The position numbers and the translations under genes are program-made. DNA of 64,000 bases, taken from Saccharothrix sp. (GTDB lineage: Bacteria > Actinomycetota > Actinomycetes > Mycobacteriales > Pseudonocardiaceae). The notes beneath the pieces are model-generated. The model was not told where the DNA came from, ran no database searches, and saw only the letters and a list, made by a program, of their open reading frames with translations. The stretch spans positions 62,001-126,000 of the forward strand of contig NZ_JAPSLK010000008.1 of assembly GCF_031180885.1 (NCBI RefSeq), written 5' to 3'. Of the stretch, positions 43,887 to 52,031 are shown piece by piece (position 1 is the first letter of the stretch; the number at the start of each line of letters is the position of its first letter).

Positions 43887-45005
43887 GTGCGAGTGCTCAT
43901 GTTCAACCGGAAGTTCATCGACCACCCGGCAGCCGGTGGCGCCGAGGTCTACACCCGCGAGGTGACACGGCGCTGGGCAGCGGCCGGCCACGACGTCACG
44001 CTGTTCTGCTCGGCGCTCGGCGGCACCCCCGACGACCGGGTGGTCGACGGTGTCCGCGTGGTGCGCAGGGGTGGGCGGTTCGGCGTCTACCGGGAGGCGC
44101 GCCGGTTCTACCGCACCGAGGGCGTGGGCCGGTACGACCTGGTGGTCGACGGCGCGAACCCCCGTCCCTTCGGCTGCGCGGCGTGGGTGAAGGACGCCCG
44201 GGTCGTCGCGTTGTTCCACCAGGTGCGCCGGGAGATCTGGTTCCACGAGCTGCCGCTGCCCGTCGCGCTGCTCGGCCGGTACGTGCTGGAACCCCGGTGG
44301 TTGCGCCGGTACCAGGACGTGCCGGCGCTCACCGTGTCCCCGTCGAGCAGGGATTCCCTGTACGAGTACGGGTTGCGCAACGTCGTGGTGGTGCCGGTGG
44401 GACGCGACCGCGTCCCGCGTCCGGAGGTGCCGCGTGAACGGCTGCCCACCATCGTGTTCCTGGGCAGGCTCACCTGGAGCAAGCGGCCCGACCACGCCCT
44501 GGCCGCGGTCGAGACGTTGGCCAGGCAAGGGTTCTACGCCCAACTGTGGTACATCGGCGACGGCCCGCTGCGCCACGACCTGGAGAAGGCGGCCGACGAC
44601 TGCGGTCTGCCGGTCCGCTTCTACGGCAGGGTGACCGACGGCATGCGCGACCTGCTGCTGGCACGGGCGCACGCGTTGGTCGTGACCTCGGTGCGCGAGG
44701 GGTGGGGCCTGGTCGTCGACGAGGCCGCCGCGATGGGCACGCCGACGGTCGCCTACGACTGCCCCGGCCTGCGGGACTCGGTGCCCGCGGCGGGCGGTGT
44801 CCTGGTCGACCCGCATCCGGCGGCCCTGGCCACGGGCCTGGCGAGGGTGCTGCCCGGCTGGGTCGCCGAGCCCAGCTCGCACGGGTGGCTCGGCGGCGCC
44901 GCAGACTGGGACGCGGTGGCCGACGCGGTGCTCGCCGCGGCGATCTTCCACACCACTCCCGCGACCGGGTACGTCGACTCCCCCGTGCGCGAGGCCGATT
45001 CCTGA
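43887..45005 (+). CDS. GT4-type glycosyltransferase
   Basis: 372 residues from GTG 43887, with AGAGGTG upstream, giving MRVLMFNRKFIDHPAAGGAE. The donor-binding half has TIVFLGRLTWSKRPDHALAA, LWYIGDGPLRHDLEKAADDC and EGWGLVVDEAAAMGTPTVAY, the last being the E-x7-E motif of the GT-B fold retaining family 4. It transfers a sugar from a nucleotide donor to an unknown acceptor. A 14-bp hairpin follows directly. Its neighbour is a diterpene cyclase, so terpenoid glycosylation is an option, but not shown. Confidence 0.88.
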   Translation: MRVLMFNRKFIDHPAAGGAEVYTREVTRRWAAAGHDVTLFCSALGGTPDDRVVDGVRVVRRGGRFGVYREARRFYRTEGVGRYDLVVDGANPRPFGCAAWVKDARVVALFHQVRREIWFHELPLPVALLGRYVLEPRWLRRYQDVPALTVSPSSRDSLYEYGLRNVVVVPVGRDRVPRPEVPRERLPTIVFLGRLTWSKRPDHALAAVETLARQGFYAQLWYIGDGPLRHDLEKAADDCGLPVRFYGRVTDGMRDLLLARAHALVVTSVREGWGLVVDEAAAMGTPTVAYDCPGLRDSVPAAGGVLVDPHPAALATGLARVLPGWVAEPSSHGWLGGAADWDAVADAVLAAAIFHTTPATGYVDSPVREADS

Positions 45006-45668
45006 CGGCCACCCCGGGTGGGGACCGTTGTGGTCCCCACCCGGGACGACGAGCGCACACCCCACCGGTGCCCGGCCGGGCTGTCGCTGAGCGAGCCGGA
45101 GGCGGGCGCGATCCGCCTCGCCGCCACCGCGCACGCCGCATCCGTGCCGGCACCGGTCCGGTCGCCGCCGGATCGGGTTCGCGCACCTGACCACGTCGGG
45201 CGAACCGGCGCGGACGGCCTGTGGCGAGGAGGTTCTCCAGACCTGCGCCGCCGAGCCGGCAACCGGGCCGGACGCGCAACCGCAGGCGCACCCGGGCTTC
45301 GCCCGGATCGTGCCGGACACCCAGCGGCTCCGGCATTTCCTCCACCCCGACGGCGACCTGGTCACCTACCGCGACAGCGTGTGGAGCCGCCGCGCCGCCT
45401 CCCGGTCGCGTCACGGGGCGGGATGCGTCGAGCATTTCACACCCCGCCGGCAAAGAGGCGGCCGGACGGCACAGCAAGTGACGCCCGACACCGCAACGAG
45501 GTGTCCGCCGAGCAGACCGTCGCCGTGCGCCCGCGCGCCGGAGACGGCCGAAGACCGGTATGCGACGGGCACGACACTGTGGTTGGGTACTCGATCGTCG
45601 CGTGGACGATCGTTGCGTGCACGACTGCCGACTGGAGGGGCAGCGGCGCCCTCTGTCCGGAGGAGGCG
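45006..45668. other. Intergenic region with terminator and a coding-like fragment
   Basis: After the hairpin (45013-45045) no complete gene is seen. At about 45170-45430 a + strand frame reads IGFAHLTTSGEPARTACGEE, then RIVPDTQRLRHFLHPDGDLV and TYRDSVWSRRAA with gene-like third positions, but it lacks any start codon and runs into poor sequence. It may be a gene remnant. The family is not known. Confidence 0.35.
45013..45045 (+). terminator. Hairpin terminator after glycosyltransferase
   Basis: Perfect 14-bp arms 45013-45026 (CCCGGGTGGGGACC) and 45032-45045, loop GTTGT, eight bases past the stop. Confidence 0.85.
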
Positions 45669-47195
45669 ATGTTGAGGAGTCCCGACGAACTTGCCGCCCG
45701 CACGATGTCTCACCTCATGAACGGTGTCGCCCAGGACGACTGGGGACGCATCAGCCCCTCGGTCTACGAGACCGCCCGCGTGCACCAGTGGGCTCCGCAC
45801 CTGCCCGACGACGCGGTGCGCGCCGACTGGCTGCTGTCCCGTCAAGGACCCGACGGGCTGTGGGGCGAAGGCCCGTTGCCCTACCGGACGCTGCCCAGCC
45901 TGAGCGTGGTCGCGGCGTTCCTCGACCGGCTGGTCCACCACCGCGACACCCTGACCCCCGACACCGCCCTTCGGCTCACCCGGGCGGTCGACCGCGGACT
46001 GGCCGCCCTGGCGGCACTGCCCGGCGACGGCCCGCACCCCGACACCGCCGCCATCGAACTGCTCGTGCCGCTGCTCATGGCGTCGATCAACCGGATGCTG
46101 GGCACCACCGGCCGCCCAACCGGTCCTCGACTCGGCGTGATCCACGGGCTGCGCGCCGACGCCGCCGGGCACATCGCCCGCAGGATCGCGGACATGCCCA
46201 GCCTGCGCACCAAGTTCCACCACTGCTTCGAAGTGCTCGCCCCGCTGTGCCCACCGCGACTCCTGCCGGCCCCCTCAGGACTGCTGGGCGGTTCCCCGGC
46301 GGCGACCGCGGCCTGGCTGGCCACCACGCCCGCCGACGCCGACCGCGACGCGGCGGCCGAGGCACTGCGCGCCGTGAGCCGCCACTACCGCGGCCGGTTC
46401 CCGGAGACGGCGCCGTTGGCGGCGTTCGAACGGCTGTGGGTGCTGGCCGCCCTGCACCACGCCGGCCTGCTGACCGGCGCGAGGGACGTCGCGCGCAAGT
46501 GGTTGGCCGCGCTGGTCGAGCCCTGCGGCGTCCGCGGCGCGCCCGGCCTTGACCCGGACGCCGACGACACCGCCATCGCGGTGCACCTGGCCGTCGAACT
46601 CGGCGGGCACCACGGCCCCGACCTGCTGGCCCCGTTCCACACCGGCGACAACTACTCCTGCTACGTCGACGAGGACACCGCCTCGGTCACCACCAACGCG
46701 CACGTCCTCATCGCCCTGACCACCTGCCTGCCCCGGCACCCGGAGCAAGCCGACAACGCCACCCGCCTCGCCCGCTGGCTGGTGGAGCGGCAGCACCCCG
46801 AAGGTTGGTGGACCGACAAGTGGCACGCCTCCCCGCTGTACGCGACCAGTCGCGTCACCAGGGCCCTGGCCCGCTCCGCCGACCCCGTGGCCGTCGCCGC
46901 GGTGCGCCGCGCCGCCGCGTGGGCCACGTCCGCCCAACAGCCCGACGGGTCCTGGGGTGTCTGGGGTCCCACCGCCGAAGAAACCGCGTACGGGGCGCAG
47001 ATCCTCTTGAACGCCCGACAACCCCGAGCCGAGGCGCTCGACCGCGCGAACTCCTACCTGCTCGACCGCACGGGCGACGGGGCGCACGACCACCCACCCC
47101 GCTGGCACGACAAGACGCTGTACGCGCCGGCGGCTGTCATCGTGGCCGAACTGACCGCCACCGCGCACCTCCTCGCGGCCAGGCACCGTGGTTGA
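45669..47195 (+). CDS. Class II diterpene cyclase (copalyl-diphosphate-synthase-like)
   Basis: 508 residues, the size of bacterial two-domain class II cyclases. The catalytic DxDD acid is in GLDPDADDTAIAVHLAVEL (residues about 295-310). Flanking features match: DDWGRISPSVYETARVHQW at the start, the QxxDGxW repeats GPDGLWGEGP and QQPDGSWGVWGPTAEETAYG, and EGWWTDKWHASPLYATSRV. These enzymes protonate geranylgeranyl diphosphate to make bicyclic copalyl-type diphosphates in the cytoplasm. No class I partner or GGPP synthase is in the window. AGGAGG lies close to the ATG at 45669. Confidence 0.85.
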   Translation: MLRSPDELAARTMSHLMNGVAQDDWGRISPSVYETARVHQWAPHLPDDAVRADWLLSRQGPDGLWGEGPLPYRTLPSLSVVAAFLDRLVHHRDTLTPDTALRLTRAVDRGLAALAALPGDGPHPDTAAIELLVPLLMASINRMLGTTGRPTGPRLGVIHGLRADAAGHIARRIADMPSLRTKFHHCFEVLAPLCPPRLLPAPSGLLGGSPAATAAWLATTPADADRDAAAEALRAVSRHYRGRFPETAPLAAFERLWVLAALHHAGLLTGARDVARKWLAALVEPCGVRGAPGLDPDADDTAIAVHLAVELGGHHGPDLLAPFHTGDNYSCYVDEDTASVTTNAHVLIALTTCLPRHPEQADNATRLARWLVERQHPEGWWTDKWHASPLYATSRVTRALARSADPVAVAAVRRAAAWATSAQQPDGSWGVWGPTAEETAYGAQILLNARQPRAEALDRANSYLLDRTGDGAHDHPPRWHDKTLYAPAAVIVAELTATAHLLAARHRG

Positions 47196-47250
47196 CGCAC
47201 CGCACACCGCCGGACCGGCCGTCTCGCCCGTCGCCATGGTCGGCTCCCCG

Positions 47251-47610
47251 TCACGCTCGACGATGCGCGGCCTCGAACGCCGCGACGATGCCCGGTGCGA
47301 TACGGCCGCGAGTGCCCACGACCAATCCGTTGCGCCAAGCCCACTCCCTGATCTCCTGGAACCGGGCCCGTTTCCCACTGCCCCGGGCAGACCGGCGGAT
47401 TCGGCTCGGCTCGTCCCAGTCGACCAGTTTGCCGACCCTTCGCGCGTGCATGATGAAAGTCGACAGGCGCTCACGGAGCTCGGCCGCGTTCTCCGGGCAC
47501 AGATCGATCTCGTAATGCACGCCGTCGAGGCCGAAACTGACGGTTTGACCATCCGCGGCGGGCCTGCCGTCGAGGTCGTCGACCAGTTGGACGTACAGCT
47601 TCCGTGCCAT
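47251..47610 (-). CDS. lsr2: Lsr2 family nucleoid-associated protein
   Basis: 119 residues from ATG 47610, an in-frame start at 47664 being less likely. The N-terminal dimerisation domain is typical (ARKLYVQLVDDLDGRPAADG, VSFGLDGVHYEIDLCPENAA, LRERLSTFIMHARRVG). The C-terminus has IREWAWRNGLVVGTRGRIAP, where the RGR loop enters the minor groove of AT-rich DNA. Lsr2 silences horizontally acquired genes. As most actinomycetes have several copies, this may be an accessory paralogue controlling the secreted-protein region around it. It is shorter in its linker than the housekeeping Lsr2 type I remember. Confidence 0.9.
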   Translation of the reverse strand: MARKLYVQLVDDLDGRPAADGQTVSFGLDGVHYEIDLCPENAAELRERLSTFIMHARRVGKLVDWDEPSRIRRSARGSGKRARFQEIREWAWRNGLVVGTRGRIAPGIVAAFEAAHRRA

Positions 47611-48017
47611 TGGCGGCGGACCCTCTCGACCTCTGTCCGGATGCAACCTGGCCGAGGCTAGCAATAACGCCGCCCCGAACGGCAGTTCCAGTCCCCAATA
47701 TTGACCACGCCGACGACATCGGGGAAAAACACCGACCGCAATCGTCGTACCCGAAACACATGAATGCGGGTGGACCGTCGGCCCGACGACCGGGGTGAGC
47801 TGCCACCCGCCGACGTGGCCCTTGTCCGGGGCTCCGGTGCCCGGCGCGTTGCCGGTGAGGCCGGTGACGGTCAGCGGTCGACCGGCCGGCGCAGACCCAC
47901 CGCACGGGACACCGGCAGTCCTTTGTGGACTGCCGGTGCGAGGTCGTCACGACCCGGGAAGAGCTCCGGGCCCGGTGTTCGATCGCCCGTGGCGAAGAAC
48001 GAGCCGGGACGCCGGGA
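47611..48017. other. Intergenic region with SSI terminator
   Basis: About 400 bases with an AT-richer part at 47660-47770, likely the Lsr2 promoter. The hairpin at 47910-47938 belongs to the leftward SSI gene. I see no gene. Confidence 0.4.
47910..47938 (-). terminator. Hairpin terminator after SSI gene
   Basis: Perfect 12-bp arms CACCGGCAGTCC (47910-47921) and 47927-47938, loop TTTGT, about 80 bases past the SSI stop. Confidence 0.7.
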
Positions 48018-48416
48018 TCAGAACTGGAAGACCACGCCGGTGTGCGCCAGCATCGAGCAGTTGTTGACGTAGGTCTCCTTGAACCTGACCGGCTTGCCAC
48101 GCCACGTGCCCACCGCCGCGGCGGTGACAGGGGCGTACTCCATCGTGCAGATCACGTCGCGCGGGTCTTGCGCCAGGCGCCCTCCCCGCTCATTCAACTC
48201 TTGGCACGCCTTGACCTTCTGGGGATGGCTCCCTCGTGGCGGATGGCACTTCAACACCGCTGAACGGTCTCGTCCCGCGGTGGTGCCGCCGCCCGAGCGG
48301 CTGACGGTGAGTTTGAGCTCGGACCGGTCCGGCGGTGGCGCCACGGCCGCGCCGGGAGTCGCGAACAGGACCGAGAGGACCGCCCCGGCGAAGGTGGCGG
48401 TGAAGAGCTTGAGCAC
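48018..48416 (-). CDS. Subtilisin-inhibitor-like (SSI) secreted protein
   Basis: 132 residues with a signal peptide (FTATFAGAVLSVLFATPGAA). The SSI pattern is complete: SELKLTVSRSG, AVLKCHPPRGSHPQKVKACQ, ICTMEYAPVTAAAVGTWRGK and the end NNCSMLAHTGVVFQF, with four Cys for two disulfides. The reactive loop around CTMEYAP has Met-Glu near the scissile bond, which would favour subtilisin- or glutamyl-type proteases. SSI proteins guard mycelium against secreted proteases. It is transcribed leftward and ends in a hairpin. Confidence 0.85.
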   Translation of the reverse strand: MLKLFTATFAGAVLSVLFATPGAAVAPPPDRSELKLTVSRSGGGTTAGRDRSAVLKCHPPRGSHPQKVKACQELNERGGRLAQDPRDVICTMEYAPVTAAAVGTWRGKPVRFKETYVNNCSMLAHTGVVFQF

Positions 48417-48506
48417 GTCTTCCCACTCCTATCATCCACAAAGGACTGACCGGCCGGCTCGGCCGACAGCGACCCACGCCGTTCCGGTTCGGCACTGCGC
48501 GCGGTG

Positions 48507-49043
48507 TCACCGGATCGAGCCCGGTGCCGCTTCCGCGGCGTGCACCTGGAATTGCCGCCAGAGCTGGTTGGCGCCGCCCCGGCAGTCCCACATGCCGACC
48601 CGCGCGCCGTTGTGCGGGTTGAACCGCAGCAAGTCGAGGCACTTGTGGTTCATGGAGCTGCGGATCTGCCCACCGTCCCGGTACCACATCTGGTTGGCGC
48701 CGCCCCAGCAGTCCCACATGCCGACCCGCGCGCCGTTGTCCGGGTTGAACCCCAGCACGTCGAGGCACTTGTGGTTCATGAAGCTGCGGATCTGCCCACC
48801 GTCCCAGTACCACGTCTGGTTGGCCCCACCCCAGCAGTCCCACACGCCGACCCGCGCGCCGTTGTCCGGGTTGAACCCCAGCACGTCGAGACACTTGTGG
48901 TTCATGGCGCTGACCACCTCGACCAGCGGGAACCTCTCACGCGACGAGTCGGCCAGTGCCGACGGCACGGACAACGACACAGACGCCGCGGTGGCGACGA
49001 TCGCCGACACCGACATCCGCACAAGTCTTCCCGATGAACGCAT
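48507..49043 (-). CDS. Secreted ricin-type lectin with three near-identical repeats
   Basis: 178 residues from ATG 49043 with AGGGGAG upstream. A signal peptide (SVSAIVATAASVSLSVPSAL) is followed by three beta-trefoil subdomains of 42 residues, each with the pattern KCLDVLGFNPDNGARVGVWD and a QxW-type end (GGANQTWYWDGGQIRS). DNA copies of 126 bp are nearly identical, so the repeats arose recently or are kept alike by conversion. Beta-trefoils of this kind bind galactose-type sugars. There is no catalytic domain, so it is a free lectin. The last copy degenerates into a short tail. Confidence 0.87.
   Translation of the reverse strand: MRSSGRLVRMSVSAIVATAASVSLSVPSALADSSRERFPLVEVVSAMNHKCLDVLGFNPDNGARVGVWDCWGGANQTWYWDGGQIRSFMNHKCLDVLGFNPDNGARVGMWDCWGGANQMWYRDGGQIRSSMNHKCLDLLRFNPHNGARVGMWDCRGGANQLWRQFQVHAAEAAPGSIR
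48591..48935 (-). repeat. Direct repeats of 126 bp inside the lectin gene
   Basis: Two complete and one partial copy of a 126-base unit, which starts on the minus strand at MNHKCLD (codon ATG AAC CAC AAG). The copies differ at few positions (for example Val/Met at residue 21 and Thr/Met/Leu at 31 of the unit). Confidence 0.75.
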
Positions 49044-50035
49044 ACCACTCCCCTTTGACCGATTGCACAACGGAAACAGACGTCCCGCGACAAGTCACGT
49101 CCGATGTGGTGACAATGCCGCCGATCCGCCCCGGGCGAATCACCCGGTGGCGAAGAGCGCACCAGGGCGCACCCCGGTGCCGAAAAAGTCGTGCACCTCC
49201 GCCCGCGCGGCCGGCGCATGTTCGGGATGTGCGAGCCCGGGGACCTCACCTCTCAACCAGGAGCCCCTCGACGCTGGACGTACCAGCGGACCACGGTCGA
49301 CGTGGCCGCGTACGGAGTCTGCCGCCCGCAAGGCAGTTGGACAATGCCCTGGAAGAGCCGGGGTTGCCATTTCGCCCGAAACGGTGAACAGCGGGCCGGG
49401 AAAATCACGACCACCGGACGATCGGCACACCAATCGCCCACCCTGACGGCCGATTCCGCGCACGGAAGCGCTATCAACAACATTGACTAGCACAATCTTG
49501 TGACGGCCACCGCCGTGCGGCCCGCGTCGCCGCCGAGAAGTCGTCCCCCGCGCCTCATCGCTTGGCGGCGCCACCGGACGCACACCGGGACCGTCGGCGC
49601 ACCACGACCCTTCCCTGACCAGGCGCGACCCGTCGCGGCCCGCGGAGCGCACGGGCAGCGGTCACCCGGCGTCGCGGCCACGACGGCGGCACGGGCCGGG
49701 TCGTGCGCCCCGTCGGGCACCCCCATCCCCATTTTTTGGGGGTTTGCCGTCCACACTTCGCGACCGACTGTTTTCCGACGGGTGGTTCCGGCCACGCTTT
49801 TTAGCCACCGGGCCGTTGAACCGAATAGCTGTCACGCACCGTGGCGCGGCACTCGAACGAGTGCTCTTGCTGTCGTGTTCGCCACAACTGGTGCAGAGTG
49901 TGGTTCGGGGTCCGACGCGTTTCCGATGAGTTACGGCAAGCCTCGCGTCGCCCCCGAACAACCCCATGCGACTGTTCGCATGATTGTGGAACATCGGACA
50001 ATCGACTCGATACACACAGAGAGAGCGAGCCATCA
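49044..50035. other. Nearly 1 kb without a convincing gene
   Basis: Several short frames are open but none has both gene-like third positions and a ribosome site. GC falls at 49680-50030. A small hairpin CCCCA-TTTTT-TGGGG is at 49727-49741. The right part should contain the promoter of the RhiA-like gene. Confidence 0.45.
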
Positions 50036-50752
50036 ATGGCCGGCACGCAATACACGCTCCGCGTGGTCAACGACTCGACCAACCTCACGGACATGTGTGT
50101 GTACCAGCAAGACCCCAACATCGGCGCACCGAACGTCATGTCCCTCGCGTGGTTCACCAAGCCCGCATACCCGACCACGACCGTGGTGTTCCGATGGACC
50201 ATCGACTACTCGTTCATCTGGTCCGAGACCGGACAGCTGAAGCCGGGTGTCTTCTTCGACGCCTCGCAGATCTGGCCGGCGGACCCGAGCATCATCGGCG
50301 TGGCGAGCGAGCGCAAGGCCGGTAACCAGATCGGGTTCTCCCACCCCTCGGAAGGCGCGTACACGTTCACGTCGACGCCCACGGCCAACGCCCAGCGCGG
50401 CACGCTCTACATCGACGAAAACGCGACCATCCCGCTGAAGGAGGCATCGGTCGGCATCGGCATGTCCGGTTCCGGCACGTTCGCCACCCAGGCGCAGCCG
50501 AACATCCACCTCAGCTTCACCCCCCACCCGACGTACTGGCTGACGGCGGGCACCTACCAGCAGGGCGAGGTTTTGGACGTCCAATCCATCACCAACCCGG
50601 TGGAGATCCACTTCCCGCCGAACGTCTACTCGATGACCGCGACCCTTCACGAGGACAACTCATGGACGGTGGACCAGACGAGCAAGTCCAGCGCGCTGAA
50701 GTACAAGCAGGTGATCGACGCCGGTCGCCGGCGCCTCGCGACGACGCGGTAG
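50036..50752 (+). CDS. RhiA-like protein
   Basis: 238 residues from ATG 50036 (MAGTQYTLRVVNDSTNLTDM). The segments MCVYQQDPNIGAPNVMSLAW, FRWTIDYSFIWSETGQLKPG, FFDASQIWPADPSIIGVASE and EASVGIGMSGSGTFATQAQP resemble my memory of the rhizosphere-expressed RhiA protein of Rhizobium leguminosarum. RhiA's function is unknown, but it is made at high level near plant roots under quorum control. No signal peptide is present. The 83-residue gene follows 27 bases later, and a very strong hairpin closes the pair. Confidence 0.65.
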   Translation: MAGTQYTLRVVNDSTNLTDMCVYQQDPNIGAPNVMSLAWFTKPAYPTTTVVFRWTIDYSFIWSETGQLKPGVFFDASQIWPADPSIIGVASERKAGNQIGFSHPSEGAYTFTSTPTANAQRGTLYIDENATIPLKEASVGIGMSGSGTFATQAQPNIHLSFTPHPTYWLTAGTYQQGEVLDVQSITNPVEIHFPPNVYSMTATLHEDNSWTVDQTSKSSALKYKQVIDAGRRRLATTR

Positions 50753-50779
50753 CGGCTCGCCGCGGAAAGGACGTCGACG

Positions 50780-51031
50780 ATGACGAGTCCCGAAGGCCGG
50801 TACACGGATGTGAACGTGGTGCCGATCCAGGGCGGCCGGGGATCCCTGATCGGCGGTACCGGAACGATGTCGTCCTTCTTCATGTTCTCCGCCGGTGAGT
50901 TCACGGTGGGCGATCAACCGGAGGTCGGCGAGTACTACAACATCTCCGGCGTGCACAACGGACAGCGCTACGGGTTCCCCCGGTGGAAGTGCACGCACTC
51001 GGGCGGAACGAGCGACTTCTCCGAGGGCTGA
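50780..51031 (+). CDS. Small protein co-transcribed with RhiA-like gene
   Basis: 83 residues, ATG 50780 preceded by AAAGGA. It is Gly- and aromatic-rich (RGSLIGGTGTMSSFFMFSAG, EYYNISGVHNGQRYGFPRWK) with one Cys. No signal peptide or membrane helix is seen. It probably works with the RhiA-like product, as the two share a transcript ending at the 22-bp hairpin. The family is not recognised. Confidence 0.7.
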   Translation: MTSPEGRYTDVNVVPIQGGRGSLIGGTGTMSSFFMFSAGEFTVGDQPEVGEYYNISGVHNGQRYGFPRWKCTHSGGTSDFSEG

Positions 51032-51349
51032 CCGGCGAGCTGGAGGTCGGCGACAACCGGGCGCACGGCCGTCGCCCGGTTGTCGCCGACCTCCGGTCGC
51101 CTCCCCCCGCAGCCGATGCGGCCCGCCGTCAGCCCGCCCCCGGCGGCGTGAAGCCCAGCACCTTGTGCAGGTACAGGGCCGACAGGAACACCCGCGAGGC
51201 CCCCGGTGACGAACCCCCGCGGACCCGCGAAGCCGCCCCCGCCGACGCTGCGGCGGCCCAGGACCGCCACCGGCACCAGCGGGCCGCGCGACACGCTTCC
51301 CCCCACTCAGAACGTGAGCAGCAGCAGGGCTGCCACCGCCGGCGAACGG
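51032..51349. other. Intergenic region with a large hairpin
   Basis: 318 bases between convergent genes. The 22-bp hairpin (51042-51094) takes the first part. On the minus strand the rest (51129-51240) reads VFLSALYLHKVLGFTPPGAG at one point, which might be a gene remnant, but there is no start or conserved context. Confidence 0.4.
51042..51094. terminator. 22-bp perfect hairpin, bidirectional terminator
   Basis: Arms 51042-51063 and 51073-51094 are exact complements over 22 bp (begins GGAGGTCGGCGACAACCG); loop CACGGCCGT. It starts 10 bases after the stop at 51031 and faces the convergent sortase gene, so it may terminate both sides. Confidence 0.88.
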
Positions 51350-52027
51350 CTACGCCACTCTGCCGTCGCGGTGCCGGCTGCCCGTCATCTCCGCATAGAC
51401 CACGATGTTGTCCCGATAGCCTCCCGCTTCCCGGTCGAATCGCCCACCGCAGGTGACGAGCCGCAGCTCGGGGCTCTCGACATGGCCGTACACCGCTTGC
51501 GTGGGGAAACGGTCCTTCGGGTGCTGCTCGACCCGCCGGACCGTGAACGACGCGGCCCAGCCGTCCGCCCGTTCCACCACCACCTGATCGCCGGGCCTCA
51601 CCTTGCGCAGATCGTAGAACTTGCCTTTCCGGCCCTGCCAATCGAGGTGTGCCGCGAGCAGGGCGGGCCCGCTCTCTCCCGGAGTCGGCGAGTTGGTGTA
51701 CCAGCCAACGGTTTCGGCATCGGTCGGGACTTCCAGGGTGCGGTCGGCGCGCAGCCCCAGATCGGTGATGCCGGCGGCGTCGACGCCGATCGCCGGGATG
51801 GTCAGCCTCGTCGGGCGAGATGCGCCGAGCACCACCTTCCGCGGTGGGTTCCGCGGTGCGTTCGGCGTGGGCGCGAAGACCGTTCCGGCCGGGTCGGCTG
51901 GGTGGCCGGGGTCGGCCTGGTGGACGGTGTCGGTGTCCGTCAGAACCGCCAGGCACAGCACCGCCGCCATCCCCACCAGTACACGGGCTGCTGCCCGGCG
52001 GGCATGGCGGCGCGAGCGGTAGCGCAT
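51350..52027 (-). CDS. Class F-type sortase
   Basis: 225 residues from ATG 52027. After an Arg-rich N-terminus and a signal anchor (VLVGMAAVLCLAVLTD) comes the sortase barrel: RLTIPAIGVDAAGITDLGLR, ALLAAHLDWQGRKGKF (catalytic His), ELRLVTCGGRFDREAGGYRD (Cys and Arg). The TLVTC-type end LVTCGG and short length fit class F (or E) sortases of actinomycetes, which join proteins to the wall or process them. The start lies four bases after the excalibur gene stop, so the excalibur protein is its probable substrate. Confidence 0.87.
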   Translation of the reverse strand: MRYRSRRHARRAAARVLVGMAAVLCLAVLTDTDTVHQADPGHPADPAGTVFAPTPNAPRNPPRKVVLGASRPTRLTIPAIGVDAAGITDLGLRADRTLEVPTDAETVGWYTNSPTPGESGPALLAAHLDWQGRKGKFYDLRKVRPGDQVVVERADGWAASFTVRRVEQHPKDRFPTQAVYGHVESPELRLVTCGGRFDREAGGYRDNIVVYAEMTGSRHRDGRVA

Positions 52028-52031
52028 GGCG

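Noticed and set aside
48079-49446. A long plus-strand frame with repeated segments
   Set aside because: It is the antisense image of the repeated ricin-lectin gene; the repeats come from the lectin codons.
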